DNA from: Treponema sp.
GTDB taxonomy: Bacteria > Spirochaetota > Spirochaetia > Treponematales > Treponemataceae
Direction of reading: 5' to 3'
Assembly: GCA_017934745.1 (NCBI GenBank)
Contig: JAGBIY010000031.1
Span: 1 to 64,000 of the forward strand
Length of the DNA: 64,000 nt
Part shown: positions 58,297 to 64,000 of the stretch, piece after piece
How the letters are laid out: each line of letters starts with the position of its first letter
Position numbering within the stretch: the first letter of the stretch is position 1
Made by a program: the position numbers and the translations under genes
The notes under the pieces: generated by a model
The model's input: the letters and a program-made list of their open reading frames with translations, nothing else
The model's database searches: none
Told to the model about the DNA's origin: nothing

Positions 58297-59124
58297 ATGA
58301 CAGTGCAGAATATAAAAGCCTTGAGTAGATTTGCGCTCGCTCTGGTGCTGTTTTGCGCAGAGGTTGCAGCGTTTTCTCAAGGATACTCCTACGATTTTGG
58401 CGATACTCTGCGGATTTACAAGGACGGAAATCTCGTAGCGGAAAAAGAAGAGTATCTTGTATCAAATTCCCGACTTGCGTTAGTCTGGAATGAAGACCGG
58501 ATATACAACTGTTATTTCAAGCGCACGAATCTTCTTGTGCAGGGCTATGATTGGGCGTTTACAAACGATTATGGGGTTGTTTTGAAAAAAAAGTCGCGCT
58601 TTGAACTGTTCTCCCCAAATGAGAGAAAGCGAATTATAAAAACTAGAGCGAAATTCGTGATACCGCTTCCGTTCGGGAACTATGCGCTCCAGACCGTTTC
58701 CGACGATTTCGACTTGAAAACTGAAATAGTCTTCAAAAACAATCGAAGAATCAGCGTGGACGGAAATGTCTCTTGCTTCGATGGCGGAGTCGTGTTTTTC
58801 AACGAGCAGAAAAAAGTCGAAATCGTAACGAACTCAGGAATATCCTTTGAAAAAGAGGCTAGAGATTATGTTCCGTCTGGAAGCCACATCTGTCTGTTGT
58901 GTGGAGCAGATTTAGATTGCCGAAAACTTGAAATCTTGGATTCTGATTTGAATCTGGCGTTTGAAATCGACGGAGATTATGAGCCGGCCACAATCTGTTT
59001 CGATAGCAATATCGTTTTGATTCACAGGCCAACGGGGTTCTTCTATCTTCTTGAACTGCCACAAAAACGCTTGACGAAAATTCGGAGCTATCGCATAAAG
59101 AATAGAGAGCTTTTTGTTGAATAG
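58297..59124 (+). CDS. Exported protein of unknown function
   Basis: A 275-residue protein. I place the start at 58297 (MTVQNIKALSRFALALVLFC), because a signal peptide follows and gaggtg lies seven bases before it; in-frame starts upstream are possible. The mature part is a series of short beta hairpins (FGDTLRIYKDGNLVAEKEEY, KTEIVFKNNRRISVDGNVSC, CRKLEILDSDLNLAFEIDGD), suggesting a beta-propeller or sandwich. It is 22 bases downstream of the lipoprotein. Function unknown. Confidence 0.62.
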   Translation: MTVQNIKALSRFALALVLFCAEVAAFSQGYSYDFGDTLRIYKDGNLVAEKEEYLVSNSRLALVWNEDRIYNCYFKRTNLLVQGYDWAFTNDYGVVLKKKSRFELFSPNERKRIIKTRAKFVIPLPFGNYALQTVSDDFDLKTEIVFKNNRRISVDGNVSCFDGGVVFFNEQKKVEIVTNSGISFEKEARDYVPSGSHICLLCGADLDCRKLEILDSDLNLAFEIDGDYEPATICFDSNIVLIHRPTGFFYLLELPQKRLTKIRSYRIKNRELFVE

Positions 59125-59143
59125 AACAAGGAAATTTTGAAAA

Positions 59144-59536
59144 ATGGCAAAGACTGACATAAAAATCCGCGCCGTCGAAGCGGCTATTTTCCTTGCTGGC
59201 TGCTGCGTTTCACTCTTCTTCGTGCTTGGCTTTGACTTCAAGCCCGCTCCGTACAAGTCCGCCACCATGTTCTCGGCTACTGTCGCTTTGATTGAAACGC
59301 TAAAGGTTCTTCTTTTTGGAAAAAGACTTCGGATTCTGTTCTTCTTTTTGGACCCATTCATCGCCTACTGGATTGGCGTTGTCGGCATCGCTCTCGGCGG
59401 AGGAGTCGTAGACATGAAGGGCACTCTCGCCATGTCGGTGGAATTCTATCCGCTTCTGCTTCTGCTAACTCTCGCCGTCACGTCCGTAGGCTACGCACTT
59501 TTGCTTGTGCGATTTTTTTTGGAGAAAAAACGATGA
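59144..59536 (+). CDS. Small integral membrane protein
   Basis: A 130-residue protein with about four membrane segments (AVEAAIFLAGCCVSLFFVLG, MFSATVALIETLKVLLF, FIAYWIGVVGIALGGG, LLLLLTLAVTSVGYALLLV). It is 19 bases after the preceding gene and its stop overlaps the next start (ATGA), so it is translated with the lipoprotein at 59533. Family not recognised. It may be a membrane partner or immunity-like protein of its exported neighbours; that is speculation. Confidence 0.65.
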   Translation: MAKTDIKIRAVEAAIFLAGCCVSLFFVLGFDFKPAPYKSATMFSATVALIETLKVLLFGKRLRILFFFLDPFIAYWIGVVGIALGGGVVDMKGTLAMSVEFYPLLLLLTLAVTSVGYALLLVRFFLEKKR

Positions 59537-60054
59537 AAAGGAAAATTTGCATATTTGTGATCTCGATTTTTTCGCTTTTTCTGTTTTCATGCGGAAAATA
59601 CAATCCCCTGCTCGATAAAAACATAGTTCCGCACTTCGATTTTTTTGATGAAAGTGAAAAATTCGTCTTTACTGTATATTACAATAATCCCGACTCATAT
59701 TACGATATGCCACTGAATCCTTATGCCGTAATGGATATTCAGCACGAATTTGCCCGAGGTGACACTTTGTACAAAAATGAATTGGAGATTTTCTTGAGCG
59801 AAATTTTTGAAAAGCCGCCGAAAATCATCAAAGATTTTCAAAAATTACATGACAAAAAAAATCGGATTTACACGGTTTGCTGCATAAGAAACCAGTTTGG
59901 AAAGATGATTCTGTGGTTTTCATACGACGACCCGGATTCAAACGAACCGTATATGATAATGAATGGAAAACTTACTGAAAAAAATGAAAAACTTGCGAAT
60001 TTCGCAAAGGTCGTTTTGAACAGTTGTTATGAAAACTTCGATGATGAAAACTGA
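59533..60054 (+). CDS. Lipoprotein of unknown function
   Basis: A 173-residue lipoprotein (MKRKICIFVISIFSLFLFSC). The mature part has alternating charged and aromatic residues (EKFVFTVYYNNPDSYYDMPL, IYTVCCIRNQFGKMILWFSY). Two cysteines sit together at TVCCIRN. It overlaps the membrane protein gene upstream by four bases. No family is recognised. Confidence 0.62.
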   Translation: MKRKICIFVISIFSLFLFSCGKYNPLLDKNIVPHFDFFDESEKFVFTVYYNNPDSYYDMPLNPYAVMDIQHEFARGDTLYKNELEIFLSEIFEKPPKIIKDFQKLHDKKNRIYTVCCIRNQFGKMILWFSYDDPDSNEPYMIMNGKLTEKNEKLANFAKVVLNSCYENFDDEN

Positions 60055-60151
60055 TTCGTGGTATCTTCTGCCAGGCGAATTTGATGCAAACGGAGGGTAT
60101 CGAACCCTAAACAAATTCCTATATGCTTCCAATAGACACCAAAAATCTTGA
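60044..60151 (+). other. Short possible coding remnant, part 1
   Basis: A 35-codon frame (MKTDSWYLLPGEFDANGGYR ...) overlaps the end of the lipoprotein gene. Together with the next frame it may be a small protein broken by a frameshift near 60120. Nothing confirms expression. Confidence 0.25.
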
Positions 60152-60290
60152 AATACGCTACAAAGTCTTGTTGCCGACACCCGACATTGAAGCGGACTCT
60201 TTGCTAAAGTCATTTCCTGAAAACGGATGCTACACGCCGATATACCGCTATCAAATGCGTGTGGAATCAATCATAAAGAATGGGAGGTAA
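60123..60290 (+). CDS. Possible small protein (55 residues)
   Basis: The frame reads MLPIDTKNLEIRYKVLLPTP and ends with YQMRVESIIKNGR. It has a balanced amino acid composition but no Shine-Dalgarno, so it may be the second part of a broken small gene begun at 60044. The rest of the gap to 60457 holds a gggagg followed by a 28-codon frame from 60300 (MNSWIPADWQAVFANSARFY ...), again without recognisable family. Confidence 0.3.
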   Translation: MLPIDTKNLEIRYKVLLPTPDIEADSLLKSFPENGCYTPIYRYQMRVESIIKNGR

Positions 60291-60457
60291 ATCGCGTTAT
60301 GAATTCTTGGATTCCTGCAGACTGGCAAGCGGTTTTCGCAAACAGCGCAAGGTTTTATAATCGCTTTGTTTCATGTCTTTTTTAGAGAATCCAACGATTC
60401 GGCGATTCCAAGTTCAGAGAGAGTTCGCCTGATTTCTCCGTCGGCTCCGCTCGCGCG

Positions 60458-61216
60458 CTATCTTGTGAAAATAGTCGTTAGGAGTTGCGCCCTTGAGTTC
60501 ACACCGGCCTTGTTGAAGATGTTGTAGACGTGCTTTTTGACCGTGGACAGGCTCACATGGATTTGTTCGCTTATATATGTGTTCGATCTTCCCTCCGCAA
60601 TCAACCTCAGCACGTCTGTTTCCCGTTCAGAAAGCGCGCAATCTCCGGCCATGCGCAAAAGAGAGTTTTCAGATTGATTTCCGCCGTTCTTTGTCTGGAT
60701 TGTGTTGAAGACCATGTTTTCCAGATGTTTTCTGAGAATGTTCAATATGTACATGTCCTTGTCCGAAAAATCTCCGAGATTCTCCCCTCGGAACATATTG
60801 AACACGGCAGCCACATCCTTGTTCTTCGCGATTACGATTCCGGCTCCGAAGGGGATTTTCGCCGGCTCCAGGAATAGCTGGTAGAATTCGGTGCTTGTCC
60901 GCAGATCGTCGCTCAGTATCGATGAATCCTTGTAGACAATCGATTCGCTTGTCAGTGAATACAGATATTGCAGATAGTCTTTGTCGTAGTATGTTTCCAC
61001 GTATTTTGCCACGGCCTTCTCGTCGAACCCCAGAAAAACCGACAAGTCTTTTGAGATGCGTTTTTGCTTGTCCAGGAAAATGAAGTAGCCCTTGGAGAAC
61101 GGTATGAGCAGCCTCAGTACGGAAAGCGTTTTTGACGCGAGAACCTTCGCGTCGTCCACTGTGTAGAAGTCCACTAGTATGGAGTTGATTGTGTTCCATT
61201 CAGATTCTTTTAACAT
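60458..61216 (-). CDS. LuxR-family transcriptional regulator
   Basis: A 252-residue regulator. Residues 1-180 look like a GAF- or PAS-like sensor (LIPFSKGYFIFLDKQKRISK, IPFGAGIVIAKNKDVAAVFN). Residues 190-250 are a LuxR helix-turn-helix: CALSERETDVLRLIAEGRSN, TYISEQIHVSLSTVKKHVYN. The Shine-Dalgarno is acggagg. It is divergent from nifI1 and could regulate the nifI-ABC genes, but no binding site can be shown. The signal sensed is unknown. There is no acceptor aspartate, so it is not a two-component regulator. Confidence 0.83.
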   Translation of the reverse strand: MLKESEWNTINSILVDFYTVDDAKVLASKTLSVLRLLIPFSKGYFIFLDKQKRISKDLSVFLGFDEKAVAKYVETYYDKDYLQYLYSLTSESIVYKDSSILSDDLRTSTEFYQLFLEPAKIPFGAGIVIAKNKDVAAVFNMFRGENLGDFSDKDMYILNILRKHLENMVFNTIQTKNGGNQSENSLLRMAGDCALSERETDVLRLIAEGRSNTYISEQIHVSLSTVKKHVYNIFNKAGVNSRAQLLTTIFTR

Positions 61217-61257
61217 CGCGCCTCCGTCTTTCTTTTGCCAGTATTTTCCGATAAAAA

Positions 61258-61289
61258 AAGCCGTTTTGGATTGTTCTCCAAAACGGCTT
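61258..61289 (-). terminator. Perfect hairpin in the luxR-nifI1 intergenic region
   Basis: 13-bp perfect stem aagccgttttgga/tccaaaacggctt. On the minus strand it is followed by a T7 run. It therefore looks like a terminator or attenuator placed just upstream of the luxR gene. Confidence 0.6.
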
Positions 61290-61449
61290 CGTTGCCATGT
61301 ACGGTTTTGATTATTCTTTCATCTTTGCGAATCTTTTGGAAGCGTTTTTTCGCCCAGTCTGTGGAACTTTAGTTCTATGGAAAATCCCCGTTCGGACACT
61401 TATAAAAAAAAGGCGAAAGCATCAGAATCGCATTATCAAATCTCAAAGG

Positions 61450-61485
61450 CGCGGTTTTCTTGGAATCAAGGGACCGCGTTTTTTT
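61450..61485 (+). terminator. Terminator or attenuator in the nifI1 leader
   Basis: Hairpin cgcggt/accgcg with an inner cttg/caag stem, followed by T7 at 61479-61485. It ends 13 bases before the nifI1 start codon (61498), so nifI1 must be expressed by read-through or antitermination unless another promoter lies within. Confidence 0.6.
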
Positions 61486-61497
61486 ATGGAGTTGCGT

Positions 61498-61824
61498 ATG
61501 AAAATGATTAAAGCGTTCGTCCGGCCGGAAAAAGCGGAGGAAGTCCTTGATTCGCTCATGGAGAAGGGGTTCGCCGCCGTCACAAAAGTGAGCGTGCTCG
61601 GCCGCGGAAAGGAGAAGGGGTTGAAAGTCGGCGACACGTACTACGACGAGATTCCCAAGGAGATGATTATGCTGGTCGTCGAAGACGATGACGAGGCGAA
61701 AGCCACGAAAATCATATCCGAGAGCGCGAAAAGCGGCAGGGAGGGAAGGTATGGCGACGGAAAAATCTTCATAAGCGAAGTGGAACGGGCCGTCACTGTG
61801 TCTTCTGGAAAGGAAGGCTTGTAG
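61498..61824 (+). CDS. nifI1: PII-family nitrogen regulator NifI1
   Basis: A 108-residue PII-like protein. The start at 61498 follows ggag at 61488 with six bases of spacing. The sequence MKMIKAFVRPEKAEEVLDSL, VSVLGRGKEKGLKVGDTYYD, MIMLVVEDDDEAKATKII and YGDGKIFISEVERAVTVSSG is the NifI1 subtype, which in methanogens and anaerobic bacteria switches nitrogenase activity by sensing 2-oxoglutarate and ATP/ADP. NifI1 acts as a hetero-oligomer with NifI2, encoded next door. Here the following genes are an ABC transporter and not nifHDK, at least within the window. Confidence 0.9.
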   Translation: MKMIKAFVRPEKAEEVLDSLMEKGFAAVTKVSVLGRGKEKGLKVGDTYYDEIPKEMIMLVVEDDDEAKATKIISESAKSGREGRYGDGKIFISEVERAVTVSSGKEGL

Positions 61825-61829
61825 GAGGA

Positions 61830-62171
61830 ATGATGAAGGAGGTCACTATAATTTTGCGTCCTAAAATGTATTTCAAGACGAAGGAGGCTCTGGACGAGGC
61901 CGGTTTTTCAGCTCTTTCAGTGCAGGAGGTCATCGGGCGTGGAAAGAAGCCTGTCCAATACGATTTCGACAACGAGGTCGTAGCGCACAGGCTTGTGGCG
62001 AAGCGCATGATTACGATGTTTGTCCGTGACGGGGATGTGGATTCCCTGGTGAAGACGATAGTCGAGACGAACAAGACGTCCCATGCCGGAGACGGGAAGA
62101 TTTTCGTCTCGCCTGTAAAGGACGCTGTGAGGATTCGCACGGGCGAACGCGGCGACGAGGCTGTTCTTTGA
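61830..62171 (+). CDS. nifI2: PII-family nitrogen regulator NifI2
   Basis: A 113-residue PII-like protein, the partner of NifI1. It starts five bases after nifI1 with an aggagga Shine-Dalgarno inside the upstream gene end. Features are MKEVTIILRPKMYFKTKEAL, VIGRGKKPVQYDFDNEVVAH (long T-loop), MITMFVRDGDVDSLVKTIVE and GDGKIFVSPVKDAVRIRTGE. The T-loop length and final RTGERG are typical of NifI2. The following gene starts 30 bases later and is probably co-transcribed. Confidence 0.9.
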   Translation: MMKEVTIILRPKMYFKTKEALDEAGFSALSVQEVIGRGKKPVQYDFDNEVVAHRLVAKRMITMFVRDGDVDSLVKTIVETNKTSHAGDGKIFVSPVKDAVRIRTGERGDEAVL

Positions 62172-62201
62172 TTTTGCTTTGTTTTTTATGAAGGAGTTTT
62201 T

Positions 62202-63206
62202 ATGAGAAGATTTTTTCTGGCAGTGTCATTTTTGTTGGTTTCACTTTCGTTTTTCGGATGCAGGGGCGAGAACAAGTCGGTTCCGGCGGGCGCAGCGAAA
62301 AAAGGTTCTGAAGGCAATCCTTTTGTCCTTGGTGTAAGCCCCATGTCGGGCTGGTACGGCTGGTACGGAATAGACGGGACTGGGATTTTCAAGAAAAACG
62401 GCGTCTCCGTCAAGATTCAGTTTTTCCCCGTCTATTCGGATTCTCTCACGGCTTTCTACTCCGGACAGCTGGACGGAATATGCATAGCCGCTTCCGATGC
62501 GGTCGCTCCGCTCAACGAAGGAGTTGACTTCAAGATTGTTCTTGTCAACGACAACTCGTTCGGAGCGGACGGACTTGTGGTGCACGAGGATGTCTCTTCG
62601 ATAGCGGAACTGAAGGGAAAATCTGTGTCGACTGAAGTCGGCACTCTTGAGCACATGTTCCTGCTGAAAATCCTCGAAGACAACGGAATGACTATGGACG
62701 ACGTGGAATTCTCGAACATGACGATAAACGATGCCGGGCCTGCGTTCATAGCGAACAGCGTTGATGCCGCAGTTCTGTGGGAGCCGACTCTTTCGACGGC
62801 GATTGCATCTGGAGGAAAACTTTTGTACAGCACAAAGGAGACACCAGGCTTGATTCCCGACACGCTTGCGGTTTCCTCCGCCGTCCTGTCGGAAAGTCCG
62901 GAGGTCGTACAAAAAATCGTGGATTCCTGGTTCGAGGGAGTTGAGAAACTTGCCTCCCGGAACGAAGAGATGATTTTGACCGTGTGCCGTGGCGCGGAAC
63001 TTTCAAGGGACGAGTATCTGTCCATGCTCGACGGCGTGACTCTTTTCGACAGAGCTATGAACCAGGCTACTTTCAAGATGTCTGAAAGCTATGAGTCTCT
63101 CCCGTTCACTCTGAGAAAATCGGCGGAATTCCTGAAATCGACCGGAATGATTGATGAAATTCCCGCCGATGTCACGGTCCTGCTCGATGATTCGTTCATA
63201 AAATAG
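62202..63206 (+). CDS. NitT/TauT-type ABC transporter substrate-binding lipoprotein
   Basis: A 334-residue lipoprotein (lipobox FFGC) of the NMT1/NitT-TauT-SsuA binding-protein family, which brings nitrate, taurine, sulfonates or thiamine precursors to a membrane permease. Motifs are PMSGWYGWYGIDGTGIFKKN, GQLDGICIAASDAVAPL, ADGLVVHEDVSSIAELKGKS, VSTEVGTLEHMFLLKIL and ANSVDAAVLWEPTLSTAIAS. It lies directly after nifI2 and before the permease. The substrate cannot be told from sequence; linkage with NifI proteins suggests a nitrogen or sulfur compound. Confidence 0.88.
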   Translation: MRRFFLAVSFLLVSLSFFGCRGENKSVPAGAAKKGSEGNPFVLGVSPMSGWYGWYGIDGTGIFKKNGVSVKIQFFPVYSDSLTAFYSGQLDGICIAASDAVAPLNEGVDFKIVLVNDNSFGADGLVVHEDVSSIAELKGKSVSTEVGTLEHMFLLKILEDNGMTMDDVEFSNMTINDAGPAFIANSVDAAVLWEPTLSTAIASGGKLLYSTKETPGLIPDTLAVSSAVLSESPEVVQKIVDSWFEGVEKLASRNEEMILTVCRGAELSRDEYLSMLDGVTLFDRAMNQATFKMSESYESLPFTLRKSAEFLKSTGMIDEIPADVTVLLDDSFIK

Positions 63207-63217
63207 AAGGGGCGCGC

Positions 63218-63997
63218 ATGATAGAAATCAAAATACGGAGGAAAATCTCCAAGAAAAAATACACCGCGCTTGCCGTCTTGTCGTTCTTTGCGGTCGTCGC
63301 AATTTGGTCGATTGCGAGCGCGGTGGGGTTCGTGAAGGAAATCTTTCTGCCCAACCCTCTGAAAGTCCTTTCCTTTTTTGCGCATTCCATAAAGGACGGG
63401 TCTCTTTGGGAAAATTCGAAAATTTCCGTATACCGCATCACATTGGGTTTTGTCTATGCGGTGATTCTTGGAATCCCCGTGGGAATCCTCATGGGGAGTT
63501 TCAAGAAAATCGAGGCGGTTGTGCGGCCTTTGTGCGAATTTGTGCGCTACATGCCTGTTCCCGCCTTCGTGCCGCTCATCATGGTCTGGGCTGGAATCGG
63601 CGAGAGCGCGAAGATCACTGTGATTTTCATCGGAACATTTTTCCAGCTTGTGCTCATGGTCGCGGACGACGCGCTCTCTGTTCCCGACGACTTGATAAAC
63701 GCGGGCTACACGCTCGGAACGACGACATGGAACACGATATTCAAAATAATCATACCGGCCATGCTTCCTCGTCTCATGGAAACTCTGCGCATGATGATTG
63801 GATGGGCGTGGACGTATCTTGTGAGTGCGGAACTCGTGGCGGCCAATTCAGGTTTGGGCTACACAATCCTGAAATCGCAGCGATTCCTGAAAACCGACGC
63901 CATTTTTGCCGGAATCATTCTGATTGGTGTTTTGGGGCTGGTGACAGACCGAATCTTCGCTTTTGTGAACAAAAAACTTTTTCCGTGGACGGAGTAG
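63218..63997 (+). CDS. ABC transporter permease, NitT/TauT family
   Basis: A 259-residue inner-membrane permease of the SsuC/TauC/NrtB type. About six membrane segments are visible, including LAVLSFFAVVAIWSIASAVG and AVILGIPVGILMGSF. The EAA-type coupling motif region is INAGYTLGTTTWNTIFKIII with PAMLPRLMETLRMM. It starts 11 bases after the binding-protein gene. The stop codon lies three bases before the window end; the ATPase gene is expected just downstream. Confidence 0.9.
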   Translation: MIEIKIRRKISKKKYTALAVLSFFAVVAIWSIASAVGFVKEIFLPNPLKVLSFFAHSIKDGSLWENSKISVYRITLGFVYAVILGIPVGILMGSFKKIEAVVRPLCEFVRYMPVPAFVPLIMVWAGIGESAKITVIFIGTFFQLVLMVADDALSVPDDLINAGYTLGTTTWNTIFKIIIPAMLPRLMETLRMMIGWAWTYLVSAELVAANSGLGYTILKSQRFLKTDAIFAGIILIGVLGLVTDRIFAFVNKKLFPWTE

Positions 63998-64000
63998 GGG

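Noticed and set aside
61297..61497. Upstream extension of nifI1 to 61297
   Set aside because: The extra residues do not match PII proteins and run through a terminator hairpin; a well-spaced ribosome site supports 61498.
1..64000. tRNA, rRNA and other structural RNA genes
   Set aside because: I looked in the intergenic gaps for acceptor/T-arm patterns and conserved rRNA sequences and saw none; a covariance-model search would be decisive.

Overview
The window looks like a chromosomal segment of a host-associated Treponema-type spirochaete. The evidence is indirect: pyrophosphate-dependent phosphofructokinase, many lipoproteins with spirochaete-style lipoboxes and small outer-membrane beta-barrels, BspA-type leucine-rich repeats, remnants of PD-(D/E)XK (Rpn) and DUF4143 proteins, an atypical che operon, and a NifI1/NifI2 pair. 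A lipoprotein pectate lyase and a gluconate 5-dehydrogenase suggest a plant-polysaccharide (pectin) user such as a gut or rumen treponeme; the species assignment is inference. No rRNA, tRNA, CRISPR array or intact transposase was seen.

Layout. 0-5.5 kb: surface lipoproteins (pectate lyase; cysteine-peptidase-like plus leucine-rich-repeat protein), each broken in one reading frame at a run of G, with an Rpn remnant and a barrel protein. 5.6-11.5 kb: arginine and pyrimidine precursor genes, argA and a carB fused to a dapF-like domain. 11.5-14.2 kb: an exported protein and a DUF4153-like membrane protein. 14.2-22.1 kb: an accessory cluster of barrels, small lipoproteins and large lipoproteins that share one leader cassette and a repeated CCATAGCG motif, plus a VapBC pair and two paralogous HTH-TPR regulators. 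22.3-32.8 kb: exported hypotheticals, two porin-like barrels, a lipoprotein with a duplicated domain, and two beta-helix plus LRR lipoproteins. 32.8-40.2 kb: B12-type radical SAM enzyme, barrel, malic enzyme, membrane protein and htpG. 40.2-41.5 kb: an AT-rich DpnI/DpnD restriction cassette between two copies of the htpG terminator. 41.6-46.6 kb: a sensor adenylate/guanylate cyclase broken by a 70-bp duplication, and an exported FGE-like protein. 46.9-56.6 kb: pfp, cheW, then STAS-cheA-cheR-cheB-cheY-MCP-cheW. 56.6-60.3 kb: gluconate 5-dehydrogenase, then small exported proteins. 60.4-64 kb: LuxR regulator, nifI1-nifI2 and a NitT/TauT-type ABC importer cut by the window end.

How it fits together. 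ArgA and CarB both feed arginine synthesis (acetylglutamate and carbamoyl phosphate). The che genes form one sensory unit whose receptor ends in a CheR-tether-like peptide. PFP, malic enzyme and gluconate 5-dehydrogenase belong to central and sugar-acid metabolism. The strongest candidates for something undescribed are (1) the CarB-DapF fusion lacking one catalytic cysteine, (2) the exported-protein cluster with its shared leader and motif beside paired HTH-TPR regulators, (3) a tandem repeat that starts exactly at the stop codon of two unrelated genes, (4) the DpnI/DpnD cassette flanked by duplicated terminators, and (5) a MITE-like element placed upstream of three surface lipoprotein genes. 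Four genes carry frame disruptions; some may be assembly errors and need read-level checking.
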